NCBI RefSeq assembly: GCF_003473485.1
Contig: NC_053045.1
Coordinates: 63,799,994-63,863,993 of the forward strand
Direction of reading: 5' to 3'
Source: Medicago truncatula
Lineage: Eukaryota; Streptophyta; Magnoliopsida; Fabales; Fabaceae
DNA length: 64,000 nucleotides
Positions 43,244-55,575 of the stretch are shown here, piece after piece. The position numbers and the translations under genes are program-made. The notes beneath the pieces are model-generated. The model searched no databases. It saw nothing but the letters and a program-made list of their open reading frames with translations, and was not told the DNA's origin. Every line of letters begins with the position of its first letter. Position 1 is the first letter of the stretch.

Positions 43244-44727
43244 CTAATCACTACCCCATTTTCTTACAACGCTCTCTTTAGCAGAAGCACTTTTGTAGCC
43301 TTCCTTCTTCAAAGAGCCATCAAAATCAGGCTGATCACCGTTTGAAGTATTTTTCAAGACTTTTGTTGTTGCGAGACCAAATCCATTTCTCACTCCCCGA
43401 AGTGCATACAGCAATGGATTGATGATGGCAGCGAGGATCAAATCACCTTTTGCAACTAGGAGATACTGCAAATAAAGAGAGAGAAGGTGAAATCGTTTTT
43501 ATTTTATTTTATAATAAATATTAATGAGTTTTGAACTTGCAGCAAAAGAATTGAAAGGATTATGAGAAAATTTCTTACTATGAGAACGATGCCAAGTATA
43601 GTAAGACTAGCTTGTTTTGCTTCTTGCCAAAAGTTATCATCATTAGACCAGCCAAACCATCTACCCCACCCAAACCAGCCTCCTCCACCACCACCGCCGT
43701 CACCTCCACCTCCCAGCTCTTCTCGTCTTTTGATTTCTTTGTCCCACTTCTCAAACTCAATTTTCTTCCCACTTAATGCACCTTCTAATGCTTTTCTAGC
43801 TTGATCCTGCAATCAGAATTCACTTATAGTTTCAGTTCCCTCAGAATTCACATCTCGAATTCAGTTTTCTTCCCACTTAATTCCCCCGTACCAGAGACTA
43901 TACATGCGGCCCATCATCACAAGATATGAAATATATTTCAGTGATAAATTAATTATCATGACCCCAAAATTAGATCAGTATAAACTGATAGTGAGAATTA
44001 TTTTTGTCTTTCGCAAACTAAAGTGCATGATACAATTTTGCTACTATCATGAAAATTAATTATGTTCTACATTAAGAGGCCAACAAAATAAATTAAGATA
44101 AATAACAAACCAAACAAGTTCAGTTAAGAAAGGTATTTTCCAAAGATCATTGAGACAATAAATTGCATATAGAAAGTGTTATATCCATATATTTATATTA
44201 GGATTAGAATCATAAATTAGGATTTAAATAAGAAAATTGTATCTTATTATAAATAGAGATGAGTGTGGTCAGAAATCACAAAAATCAACATAGTATATAT
44301 GAGAATAGGTTCGTTCTAATCATAAAGAAATGAATTGCTATCAGGAACAAACAATTCATGAAATGCTACTACAAATTACAATACTCAAGTGTTCACTAAG
44401 TGAGACTCATCCCTAAAACACTTGGTTATTGCCTAAGGATAAGGAAAATTAAGGAGACGGTGAAAGGCTTGAATATTAGCAGCAACAAAAAAAAAAAAAA
44501 AAAAAAAAAAACTTAAGTTGGGTTGTTAAATTGATATATGTGACTGAATGAATATGAAATAGGTACCGTACCTCTCTTTTGTTGTTATCTGAGAAGAGGC
44601 AAGTGAATCTGCTTCGGTTGGTATTGAGTTTGTGGTGTAAGCAACTCCATTTTTCATCAACGGAACGATGACGTGACCTGCTTAGGATTGACGGAACTCC
44701 TCCTACTAGATTTACAATTGCTCCCAT
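43244..44727 (-). CDS. Predicted plastid glycine-rich membrane protein of unknown function
   Basis: Three exons join in frame: 44572-44727, 43579-43806, 43244-43465; 201 aa. The N-terminal 50 residues (MGAIVNLVGGVPSILSRSRH...) are rich in Ser, Arg and Asn with few acids, like a chloroplast transit peptide. Next come a charged segment EDQARKALEGALSGKK-EF, a Gly-rich run, WFGWGRWFGWSNDDNFWQEA, and one or two hydrophobic segments (ASLTILGIVLIYLLVAKGDL, ILAAIINPLLYALRG). It ends SAKESVVRKWGSD. I recall conserved plant proteins of this layout with the same WFGWSNDD and VxRKWGSD motifs; their function is not known to me. A thylakoid or envelope location is inference. Intron 1 contains a 29-base A run. 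Confidence 0.8.
44482..44511. repeat. Poly(A) tract in intron 1 of the plastid protein gene
   Basis: An uninterrupted run of about 29 A. On the transcribed strand it is a T run upstream in the intron. Likely length-variable. Confidence 0.9.
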
Positions 44728-44872
44728 GCTTTCCTGCGCTTAGTTTTCCTCTAGATTCTTAATTCATTTATTCGGATAAAATTTCTTCCATTTTCAATAT
44801 TTTTCTCTATTCTTAAAAAAAAATTAATTAATTATTTTTGCAAACTTGTTTAATTTAAAACATCCTCACAAT

Positions 44873-45697
44873 CATAGTTTTAAAACTCGGCTCGGTCATC
44901 GACTCGACAGGGGTACTGGGTCAATAGGTCAATGGTCGAATCACTGAGTCATTGGTCGAACCGCAAGACTAAACCGGATTAACTCGAATGGCTCGGTTAG
45001 ATAACTCGGTCTTGAGATTAAATTTATATAGCTATTTAACTGGATTAAATCAGATTTAATCGATGACTCGTTCATTTAAAAACTAAAAAAACTGACATGT
45101 AATATTTTTTTGACAAGAAACTGACATGTAATATGTATATTAATATTTTAACAGCTATATTTTAATGACAGGAAATCGATTTTGTTTTGCATATATATTA
45201 ATATTAATATAATATGTAGATTTTCTAAAAAAAAAATATGATGTGTATATTATTATTATTGTGTAAATATTATATTTAACAATAATTTTCTCTTTTTAAA
45301 AGAAAAAAATGATGCGTTCTTTCCTCTTATAAAATTAAAATGTAATATATTTATATATATAATATATTTCAATTTATAATCAAGATTTGAAGTTGTTGTG
45401 GTGGTTAAGCTTCCAACTTCTCATTTTAATGTCCACGGTTGTCCAAGTTGTTGAAACATTTATCTGTATTAAACCAAACATTAATTAGTCTTAATTCGTG
45501 TGCTTAATGACTAATTATGACAGAAATTTAAAAAAAAAATTACTAAACCGGCCGAGTCACCGGTTTTTACCGAGCCAAGCCGGTTTTAACCGGTTCAATT
45601 GCATGACTGATCTGATAAACAGCTTGAACCGGATACACCACCGGTTTACGGTCCAACCGGTCGGACCGGCCGGTCCGAGTCGGGTTTCAAAACTATG
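44873..45697. mobile_element. Non-autonomous hAT-like element
   Basis: Begins CATAGTTTTAAAACTCGGCT and ends, inverted, CATAGTTTTGAAACCCGACT. The 8-bp direct repeat CTCACAAT flanks it exactly (44865-44872 and 45698-45705), the size expected for hAT. Subterminal regions are GC-rich with many AACCGG, ACCGG and CCGGTT motifs. No transposase is present; 825 bp. Confidence 0.8.
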
Positions 45698-45777
45698 CTC
45701 ACAATAATAGTTTATAATTTTAATGTAGAAAATCAACTTTTTTAAATAAGACTCCTATCATAAACATAAAATGTGTT

Positions 45778-46479
45778 GAAAATTGTTGTTGACACATTTC
45801 AAAGGGCTGAGAACACACATGTAAATTACTCAAATGCCCCATCGGCAGTTGGCTGTCGAATTTGTTTGGAACCGGCTGGAGTTAACTCCCGAGCAACGGA
45901 AAATGAAAAACCAGAATTCATGGACCGTGATTCTTTCTTCCTTCTAGATTTCCAGAAGTGTCATTGATTGGAGCATCTCTATTTGCAACCCAAACAACAG
46001 TGTGTATTGGCAAATTGTTGTACCAGATTCCAACGTGACGAGAGATGGACTTTACTGGAGTGAAGAATCCAAGAGCAAAGGTTTTAGATTTAGATATAAG
46101 AATCTCACCATCTTTTATGCATGTATCAGAAGAACAGGAACAAAAAGAAAAGGCAAGAATGAGTAGAATCAAGCAATTGTTAGTATTGTGTAATAATAAC
46201 AACTTGTTGTGTTAATGATTTTGGGTTGTGGCAAGGTAGAGATGAGTTTTAGGAGAGTCCTTTAAGTTCCTCTTTATGAGAAGAAGAAAATGGGAGGAAG
46301 AAAGAATCACGGTCCATGAATTATGGATTTTCATTTTCCGCGGCAGTTAACTGTCGAGGTTTTTCTCAGTGGTTAACTGCAGCTGGTACCAAACAAATTC
46401 GACAACTAACTGTCGAGGGAGCATTTGAGTAATTTACATTTGTTTCTCAGCCCTTTGAAATATGTCAACAGCAATTTTC
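45778..46479. mobile_element. Pack-MULE carrying a lectin receptor kinase gene fragment
   Basis: About 170-bp inverted repeats (45778-45945 and 46295-46479) share segments such as CAAAGGGCTGAGAA, GTAAATTACTCAAATGC and CCACGGTCCATGAATT-like sequence. Both ends are GAAAATTG. A 9-bp target repeat with one mismatch flanks the element: AAATGTGTT (45769-45777) and AAATGTATT (46480-46488). This size and arm length fit Mutator-like elements. The interior is a piece of a host gene, given as a separate entry. No transposase. Confidence 0.8.
45955..46202 (-). pseudogene. Captured N-terminal fragment of a G-type lectin S-receptor-like kinase
   Basis: From an ATG at 46202 the frame reads a signal peptide (MLLLHNTNNCLILLILAFSF) and the start of the bulb-type lectin domain: DTCIKDGEILISKSKTFALG, FFTPVKS, HVGIWYNNLPIHTVVWVANR, DAPINDTSGN. 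These match the first lectin-domain exon of S-locus-type receptor kinases (KTFALGFFSPG, VGIWYN, VVWVANRDxPIND). After residue 85 the frame runs into the MULE arm. The kinase and the rest of the lectin domain are absent, so it is not a working receptor gene. Confidence 0.85.
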
Positions 46480-46564
46480 AAATGTATTTGTAAAGTTTGA
46501 TAGCATTTTAATAAAATCTCAATTAGTTAGATTTACATATACTAAAATTGCTAATAAAAGTCCT

Positions 46565-46677
46565 CGTGAGTATAGCAGGGATCTGCATTATTATATGTCG
46601 TGGGTCGGGGTTCGAACTCCGGACACTCCACTTATTCACTTTGAAATAAGTGAATTCTAACCACTAAACTACTTGAC
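46565..46677 (+). mobile_element. tRNA-derived SINE, second copy
   Basis: CGGGGTTCGAACTCCGG (B-box) followed by ACACTCCACTTATTCACTTT, CTAACCACTAAACTACTTGAC and an A-run tail. Same order as the copy at 25.5 kb, in plus orientation. The A-box region is partly deleted (CTCGTGAGTATAGC then GGGATCTGCATT). Confidence 0.7.
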
Positions 46678-48404
46678 AAAAAAAAATGTCTTAGAAATTA
46701 GGGCTTTTCTTGGTTTGTGTGCTGAACAAAGTAGATTTTTTGTACCCACATGATTTATTCCTTGTTTATTTCATGGTTGAGCATAGGTGATTGGACTAAA
46801 ACTGTCATTTATGTGCGTTTATGGAGTTGGAAATAGGGAGATAGGACTAAAATTGTAAAAAAACATATAGTTTAGAGACGATTTTGTTCGATTTAAAAGA
46901 GGTAGGACCAATTTCGTGAGTTGGTCAAAATACAAGGACCAAAAGTGTAATTAAGCCTTAAAAAAACATTGGAATTTATATTTTTTTAGAGGAAATATTA
47001 TAGGAAGTAGAAATTAAGGAAAAAAAAATTATAAGGGCTATAAACAAACTAGAAAAATGATATTGACTAAACATGCTCTATCATTGGTCCACATCATCAT
47101 TAGTTTGAAACTGCGTTTGCAGGGCAATCAGTTATGTAGATTTAGAAAACACATCTTCCTCTTTTCTACAAAATATATAAATAATAAAGGTTCTTTGAAT
47201 TTCTCTCTCTACAACTTCGTCTTCCAGTTCATCTACGACTTTCTTTTCATTGATTTCTTCCTCTGTCTCAAATGTTTTCTCATAGATGGTGCTTTTACCA
47301 AAATGATACAGAGTAACACCTAATTTTTTTTATTTTTTTATGTCAACAAATCAAAAACCCAAATTACCATCTTATTATTGAAATAATGGCAAATTTCAGA
47401 TGATGATTGTCAAGATCCATAAATTAATAAGAAAAGCGTCATCGAATTATCCATTGGTATCATCTTAAAGAGAGAACCCATACAATTTTTGAATGCAAAA
47501 TATATTTATCCATTCCATTGAAAAAATCAATAAAAGAACATGTGTCTTTGTTTTTTGAAATCTAACACAAACATATCCAAAACAGAGTAGGAGACGCAGA
47601 GAAGTGTCATTGAATTTAATAAATTGGAGACTATTGGTAAAGATGCTACACAAAAAAGGCTTGAGACTCACATTGTTTCAAACCCGTGGAAGAGGTTGCC
47701 AATTACGTGTTTTAAAATAATGATGACATGAACCAATAATTGAGAATGTGTTTAATACGGTGTGCTAGAGAGTTTGTTGATAACATTTCTCAACAAACTA
47801 TTGAAATTTTAGAGTAATTTAAAACCTATTTAACCATTTATTCAATATTATTAGAAAAAAAATATGTTTGTGCCCATTTAAGTTTGATCTTCTAATCTCT
47901 CAAAAAATAAGTTTGACTTTCTAAGTTTTTCCTTGCTATGGTCATTTATCTCTCACCTGCAACTGCAACCACAACAATTCGAAGTGTCAGTGGTTAGGGT
48001 CTAAGTCCAATGCTGCAAGAATTTGTCCCCTAACTGTCTTTTAGGAAGAGTAATAATATTTATACAACAATTTGATGACAACTCATAAGAGATTTAATCA
48101 AAATCTTATGCGTTGATCTAACGACACAAATTCCTTCCCAAATTAATTTGTTATACAAAATTATTTTATATTTGAGTAAAAAAATAATTAATTGTATTGG
48201 GATATTTCTCCCAAAAAAATTGAATTGGATATTTAGAAGTATGTAATAATTTTTAAAGGAATGTCAAAATTATTTTTGTTGTTTTTTTTAATATAAAAAA
48301 ACATAAATAAAATTGATAATGTTTCTAGTCACACCCATTATAACTCTGGTTACATCCCTAAATGACAATAACACCCTTAAATAAAATTTAATTCCCAATT
48401 CAAC
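46678..48404. other. Intergenic spacer
   Basis: No gene. Around 46780-46945 phrases such as GGACTAAAACTGTC and GGACCAAAAGTGTAATTAAG recall the flanks of decayed plant retroelements, but no ends were found. Other open frames (47057-47323 and 47465-47671) lack coding character. Confidence 0.4.
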
Positions 48405-48463
48405 CAGAATCTTTGCAATCGCTCTCTCGTAACAGTTCTTCTCGAAGCAATTTTGAAACAAAC
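48405..48463 (+). promoter_or_regulatory. Candidate 5' UTR exon of the RPB8 gene
   Basis: TTTGCAATCGCTCTCTCGTA... ends in ACAAACAAG before GTTAGAAAA. A matching acceptor, TTGTGTGTTTAG, lies near 49455-49466, 57 bases ahead of the coding start. A leader intron of about 1 kb is therefore plausible. Confidence 0.35.
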
Positions 48464-49522
48464 AAGGTTAGAAAATTGTGTTTTGATTTGGTGTTTTTCT
48501 CTCATTTCAATTCATGCCATTGTTGTGTGTTTTGCATTTGGTTTATGCTTTCAATTTGGTATGCATGTTCCTGCGTTTTCCAATTTCTACATCGTGGGTT
48601 TTGTGGGTGCAGAGGCAAGCGTGAACTAATCTCACGTAGAACACGTGAACTCAGATTAGTTGAACATCAGTTTTAATTTTTTGTGTGCATGGGTTCTTTG
48701 ATAAAGCGTGAACCAACTCAGCTTGATAGTCAATTTAGATTACATTTCTTTTTTGAAAGGAAATTCTGATTACTCTTCATTTAAATTGCTATTAGTGAGT
48801 AGTGACTGCTTCTTCGATTAATCAAACTTAACTTTTTATGATGCTATTACTGATGTATTTGGATGTGGGTGATGGTATCAACTTATTGTTCTACTCCAGT
48901 TAAAAAAAAAAGACTAATTGTTCTACTTTTTTGTATGCATACCATCTGTTTGAAAATTTGTCTCAACAAAGTTGATTGCCTTTTTATTAAAATTTGGATG
49001 ACCTGAGTATGATAAGGGTAAAATGGTTACAATTTACCTCTGTCCATTTCTTCATTGAGTATTCATCGAGTTCTATGTAAAATGGTTCCTTTTGTATTGT
49101 TAATGATGTGGATTGAATGATTCATTTGATTTATTGCTTCTTTATACACGAACATTGGTTAACCTAACAGTGACGAAGTTATACATAGTCTGTGCCAGTT
49201 CATAAACATTGCATACAGCTGTTTATTAAAAGGATACCTTCGCTTTTATAAGTTTAATTCGGATTGTTTTCTGTGTATGTTCTACTCATGTTATGTACAT
49301 TAGGCATTATATGTGAAAATCTTTTGATTTTGATGTTAGAAGGTTGGATGTGGAAGTAATTTCATTTTAATATGCACAATATTCTAATTTACAATATACT
49401 ATTTAATAAATAGTACGATGCTTTATAAACTCTGATTCTAATATTTATTTTATTTGTGTGTTTAGTGGGAGACTGTTCTTTTGATCTGGAGTGGACTCAA
49501 CACACCTAATTGACTTAGAAGG

Positions 49523-52500
49523 ATGAGCGAGCTTCTTTTCGATGACTTTTTTAAGATTGTGGATGTAAACCCAAATGGTGAAAAGTATGACAAGGGTATG
49601 TTGATCTCTCATTTTTTTTTTTTTGAAGATTAAAGCAAAAAAGGTTCAAATTGTATTTGTGCTATGGGGTCTTTCAGATATGCAAAGTTGTTTTATTGAG
49701 TTGATTGTGTGATTTTATACTGGGTGAAGCAGCACCCTGTGTCTTGAAGGCTGCCTCAACAGAAATCGTAGATGGTTATGCTATTTTTTTTCTTCCTGTT
49801 ATCTATTTGAAATTACAATATTCTGCAGGTAGATATGTGATATTTACTGAGGAATCATATCATGTGTGTGAGTAAATCAGAGCATCATATAGAGCAGAAG
49901 TCAATTAAGAAAATTGAGGAAAAAAGTTTTGCTTTTGCTCTGTAAGTAAAGTGTACTAGATGACAAAATATTATGAACCTTGGAGAAGTCTAGTATATTT
50001 AATAATAGAAACATTCACCACTTAGGATGCAGATTTGGCAGTCTGTTAGAGAGATATGTAACCTATGAAGCATGGACTCTGACACGACACTGATACGGAC
50101 ACGTCGACACCGCTAATGTAAAAAATATAGGACACCGACACCGTTACTTATATGTTAATTTATTTAAAGACCGTCTAAAGTGAAAATTAAAATACATATA
50201 TAAACATCTAACTCGAGCAATTTCTGTCATCAGAAAAAGTTCTACAACAAGATATCATAGTATTTGACATTTATCTAACTCTTACTTGATCACCATTTAT
50301 CAAAACATGTGCAACTTTTGTATCTATGGTGTGCGGAAGCAAGAAAGATTTTTTTTGTTTTGTTTTAGATATTTGTTTGACACAGCTCGTATGAGTGTTA
50401 CATAGGTGTCGGACACCGATCGTAGGAGTGTCGAAGTAAAGAAAAAAAACAATTATTTAGGACAGCGGTTCGACATGTGTCGTACAAGTGTCATAGGAGT
50501 GTCGGACACCGACGCGTGTCGGACACCGCGACACGCCTAGTCCTCGAGGTGTCCGTGCTTCATATAAATCGCATACAGTTTTTGCAATGTGTTGTGCAAT
50601 ATGCAATAATTATACTACTCTTCAGATGTCATTTTAGATATCAAATCCCTGTGTATTTTGACACTCGTTTCTACATGCTTCATTCAGTGATATAGCTCTG
50701 TAATCCTCTCTGTTTGTATATGTGCTTTCCTCCTGTCTACATTCTTTTAAAGCTCAAATTATCAAGTTTAAGTTGGCATGAATTTAACAGTTTCATGAAC
50801 ATCTTATTATAGTTTCTCGGATTGTTGCACGTAGCGAGAAGCATGGCATGCACATGCTTCTAGATGTAAATACAGAGATTTATCCTATGGACAGAAAGGA
50901 AAAATTCTTGCTGGCTTTATCTCCATCTCTTGTTTTAAATACCAAGGTAAATTTAATGCTCATTTTGTTTGTGGTTCCATGCTATATTATATTTTTATCC
51001 AATATAAAAGCAGACATTTATCTACATAGTTCAACCCTAATATATGCTTTTATTATCCACTTGATCTTTTGCGGACCCATTTCATAAAACCATTCTTTCA
51101 ATCTCTCACATATCATGTGGATTATGGAGGTTCCTTCTACTGGTTCTGCCTAAGAAGTTTATCATTTTTCTTACTTAGTTTTTGATACGTCATATTAAAA
51201 AATTGGAATACCTCTTACCCGAACCTGTATTGCCTGTATTTAGCAACATAGGCCAGTCAAGGTAAATTTGGAATGACAGGGCACTGAGTTTCATGTGATT
51301 CTCTGTTGTCAATAGCGGCCGAACGTGGCGCGGACCGGCCAAAAACAACAAAGCGCGACACAGTGCTCCAACGCGGAGCGTTTGGAGAAAGCGGATGAAG
51401 CGGGTGCAATTGCGGACAAAAGCGGGCGCGATGCAGGTCAAAGCGGGCGCTTTTGACAACCCTGTGTAAAATACTAGATTTCCCTTCATTTAAAACCGTT
51501 TTAAGGGTCATTTTTGTAATTTTCAAAACCCTAACTATTACTCTTCTCCACCAGAACCAAATACACAGCCACAAACTCAACTTCTTCATCGTACCAACAA
51601 AACAAATCCATCTCCTTGTCTCATCATCTCAGAACCCATCTTTGTTCTCCTCTCTTCATCTCTTGATTTCAGAATTTGTCAATTTGTTAGTTGTTAATTG
51701 TTAATTTGTCAATTTGTTTAATTGGGAGGATGAACTTGTTAATTGTTAATGTTTTGCAGTTTTGTTACTTTAAGCTTTAGAGGCTTAAAGTGTCGGTTTC
51801 CTTGAATTTTATTAGTATTTTTTGCAAATATGTTTTATGTTTTGCTTAAGACTTGTAACTTTTATTTCAAATTAGGAATACTTCATGAATTTTGAGTAAT
51901 GTTTAAGGTATTTTAGTAATTTTTTTAACAGTATAGTATTTTAATATTAAATATATTAGTGTCCGCGTCACCGAAATAGCGCCCGCACCCCGCGCCGCGT
52001 CAATTTTTGGGGTGGCCGCGCCGCGCCGCATTTCCGCTTTGACAACAGAGATGTGATTAAATCCATGCATTGAAATATAGGACTCCAGTTTGTAGTTGAA
52101 CCATCTGAGAAAGATCCAAAAAACGACTGTTAAATGGTCATATCTAAAAGAGCCGTAAACTCCTTGTAATGAAATTAAACCAGTGTGGTCTCTTGCATCA
52201 ATATTCTATTGGGTTATCTATCTCAAGAGCCATCCACTGGATTCAAATCTCCTCCTTCTGTTGCGGTGGCCTTCTCATGCCCTCATCCCCTCTTTATATC
52301 TCACGACCACATGCTACTTCCCCCTCCTCGTTTCTAGTTTATACTTCTTTCCTCTTCTCTTCTCCCTAGATCTCTTTTTGAGGAAGAGATGAAAACTGGG
52401 TGTGACATTTGGACCAAATATGAAACTTTTAGTATGTAAGGAACGAAAATGAAACCTAAAAAAACTCGAGAGATCAAATATCCAATTAAGTCTCCATATC

Positions 52501-53708
52501 ACCATGGGTTGGATGACACATAAGGAACATGACTTTCCCTTGAGGAAAAACAAATGGTGTTTGTTGGTCACTTGACGGAAATGGTCTAATTTGGTGTAAC
52601 TAGTAAGAAGGATTTCTTTCTTGGTGTCTCAAGTAATAAGTAAATATAAATTGTAATCACAACATTATGTTATTGAGCATTTTCAGTTAGGATAATTTTT
52701 GTTTCGTGCTATCTACAATAGATATATGTTAAAGTTATAGCAGTTTAAATGATTTTATTTTCTCACAAGTACTGGATATTGCCTTTACACTAAATTGGTT
52801 TTGCCTCCAGGATGGCCCTGTTTCAATTCAAGAAAAGTTTGAATATATTATGTATGGAAGGTTATATGACATTAAAGCTGATGGACTTTCACGTTCCCCA
52901 CCTGAAGTGTATGTAAATGTTTCCCATGTTATATTGTTGTATTTGTATTACTTCATTTTATTTTAATCAGAAATAATCACCAAGGAATGTAGTATCTTAT
53001 AATGTTGTCATTATACATGATATCAGAAAATGCTTTGATTGATCCATATAATCTAAGTCGACCTTAACTAGTGACATGACAAGCCCAGCTTCACCTGACA
53101 AAGTGAACCTCTGGACTAGGAGTTTTTAGCTTTCTGCTTATTTGGATGAGTTTGATTATATTACTGTTTGCTTCTAGCTAAATGAATCAAGCCTTTGTTC
53201 CTATAATTGTATTGCGTGCAACACAATAAAATGCTTTTCAAAGGGTCCTCGGGGTTGCAGGAATAACCAGAGTGCAAGTTCTTTTTTATGGAAGTAATGT
53301 ATCATTTTTAAGGAAGGAAAGTAATATATTATTTTATAATTAATATCAATGGGGTTTGAGGTGTTCCGCAAATGATTTGTAGGCCTTGAGGTGCCAATCT
53401 AGTTTGGATTTCAGACTCCATTTTGATGGCTTTGCATGTCAATCTGGTTTTTATCAAGAAAAATAAAATCAATCGGGTCTTTTCTTCTAATTTTGTAGTT
53501 TCTATTTGGAAATGCATGAATCCAGTGACTTATAGTTTTGTTTCATGAGACTAGTCATTTCTCTCACTGAGCTATTTTATCTTGCTTCAGGGAGGTATAT
53601 GCATCATTTGGTGGACTTCAGCTGATGCTGAGAGGCGATCCTTCCCACTGTGTCAAGTTTGCAGTCGATCAGAAGTTGTTTTTACTAATAAGGAAGCTTG
53701 AAAGTTGA
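49523..53708 (+). CDS. NRPB8: DNA-directed RNA polymerases I, II and III subunit RPABC3 (RPB8)
   Basis: Four coding exons join in frame: 49523-49595, 50813-50946, 52811-52908, 53591-53708; 140 aa, close to the usual 146. RPB8 is a small subunit shared by the nuclear RNA polymerases and folds as an OB-like barrel on the outer side of the largest subunit. Diagnostic segments in order: [81 protein letters not shown], and the C-terminal [14 protein letters not shown]. All introns have GT-AG ends. Intron 1 (1.2 kb) and intron 2 (1.9 kb) both contain transposable elements. No defects are seen. Confidence 0.95.
50067..50561. mobile_element. Inverted-ended repeat in RPB8 intron 1
   Basis: Left end TATGAAGCATGGACTCTGAC and the inverse of the right end (TATGAAGCACGGACACCTCG) share about 14 bases. 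The interior is packed with GTGTCGGACACCG and GACACCG motifs in both orientations, a pattern known from multi-copy legume MITEs. No target duplication found; ends approximate. Confidence 0.55.
51301..52050. mobile_element. Non-autonomous hAT element in RPB8 intron 2
   Basis: Ends CTCTGTTGTCAATAGCGG and, inverted, CTCTGTTGTCAAAGCGGA. An exact 8-bp target duplication ATGTGATT flanks it (51293-51300 and 52051-52058). Both subterminal regions are unusually GC-rich and repeat GCGGGCGC / GCGGAC / CCGCGCCGC motifs, likely transposase-binding repeats. No transposase; 750 bp. Confidence 0.88.
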
Positions 53709-54117
53709 ACTGATGATCATTACCTGTTGCTGAAATGATAAACACACTAGCATCATCAAGTTCTAAGTAATTTATCATCTTGTGTTGGTAATTTGTTTAA
53801 GATAAGTTGTGTAGCATGTATTTTGGGAGATTAAATTTTGGCTTTGGATGGTTTGCTGAAGCTTTTTTGAGCATATTAATCTTTTAGGTATGGAAATACT
53901 CTAAAATTTCAGAATTTAATTCAGAACATTTTTACAGGCTATGACTATTTTATTAAATTCAAAGATTTTCACAAAATTTGTTTCACCAGGTGGTTAAGAG
54001 TTAGATTTTTGATCAACAAGTTTATGTAGTTAAGTTCTTCGAATGAGAAAAAAAAAAAGTGTTGGGTTGAGTTTTATCAATTCAACAGGACTATCATGCT
54101 TAGATTTTGTGATATAA
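53709..54117 (+). other. RPB8 3' flank
   Basis: Probable 3' UTR, then AT-rich spacer. Nothing else seen. Confidence 0.5.
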
Positions 54118-55177
54118 GGGTCTGTTTGGTAAACCCAAAAAAGAGCTTATAGCTGATAGCTTATAAGCTCGTCTGACAAAAAAAGCTTTGTTTGGTAATG
54201 CTTTTTTACAACGAGCTTCTAGCTTATTTCAGGAGCTTATAAGCTATTTTTCAGAAGCTACTTCAAGTAGCGTTTGAGCTTATAGCTTATAGCGTCTCAC
54301 TTTTAATTCCAATTTTACCCTTATTAATTTATCTAAAATCCATTTATACCCCTTTATAATTTATTTAATGTTAGTTACATTTATATATTTTGTTTTGACT
54401 AATATATTTACCCTTAGCACATTTTAGTGACATATATATACCTCCCCGCTGTGTGTTTTTTTTTAAATGATAATATACCTCACTTGTTTTTTTTTCCTTG
54501 TTTTGAACTGTATAATTTGAACCTTGAACCGTATAAAATTGTTTCAAGTCTTTTGTGGAAAAAAAAAAAAGTTTTATGTCTATTTATACCTTCCTTGATT
54601 GATAATGCATTTAATAATTCAGTAAAATAGATTTCATGAAGGTCCCGTAAAAAAAAATCAAGAAGATATTATTCATTATATCTATCAATTATTATTGTTA
54701 ATAATACTTTTTTTTTTGTGTTATTAATAATACATTGTGATTTTTTTTTTTTTGAAAAAATTAATAATACATTATGATAACTGTCAATTTTTTTTTAAGA
54801 ATTCTGATAACCTTCAATTGTTGGGTAAAGTATAAACACTCAAATAAAAATAAATATCAAATAAAATTTTAGTGAATAAAATTTGATTTATAATATAGAA
54901 GATATATTAGATAGGCATTGTAGCTAAGTATTTTCCTAAATTTATAAAAAAAAAAAAAAAAAATTTAAAAAAAGTTAAACTAAGAATTCCTTAATACTTT
55001 AATATCAAATTTTATTTTAGAGTTACATATCAATTTATATAAACTATATTATGAATTAATAATACTCATTTTACATTTATCAGCTAGTTGAATCGCTTAT
55101 TTTACCAAACACTTCAACTAGTTTATAAGCTATCAGTCATCAACTATAAACTATCCGCTATTTTTACCAAACAGAGC
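54118..55177. mobile_element. Probable hAT-like non-autonomous element
   Basis: Left end GGGTCTGTTTGGTAAACCCA and the inverse of the right end (CGGCTCTGTTTGGTAAAAAT) agree over about 15 bases. Both sides carry many AGCTTATAGCTTATAAGCT motifs in opposite orientations. AT-rich interior, no coding. Target duplication not clear. Confidence 0.55.
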
Positions 55178-55575
55178 CGTGAAGAAACCACCTTCATTCG
55201 CCCATTTCTACAAGAACATTCCATCTCCACTCACAACTCAATCTCACACATGAAATCACACTTTTTCTTTTGCTCAAGATTCCTCTTAGCTCCAAACCCA
55301 TAAAAGAATAAACCACTTAAAAAGAATCGCAAAGATTTTTAAAACACCAAAGTTGGTCTCCTCCTCAAATGTCTATTTTGAATGCAACATATCAATAGTC
55401 GTCGAATAAATCCTAGAAGGGCTTCTACAAGGTTTTTGAAAGGGATGTTTTGGCTTGAAGTATGACATCTTACTTTGAGATGAGTAGGTTACGGAAGAGA
55501 GTGAGGAGTGAGGGTCAGTTTGAAGAACTCTAAATAATTTTAATTTGAGGCTTTCAATATACTTTAATTACAAAA
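55178..55575. other. Intergenic spacer
   Basis: No gene or element ends recognised. Confidence 0.45.

Noticed and set aside
43562-43804. Plus-strand Pro-rich frame of 80 codons
   Set aside because: Antisense shadow of the Gly-rich exon of the plastid protein gene.
44160-44330. Possible short solo LTR in intron 1 of the plastid protein gene (starts TGTTATATCC, contains TTATAAATAGAG)
   Set aside because: No clear CA end or target repeat; composition alone is not enough.
45918-46202. A working lectin or receptor gene
   Set aside because: Only the first part of the lectin domain is present, inside transposon arms, with the frame ending in the arm sequence.
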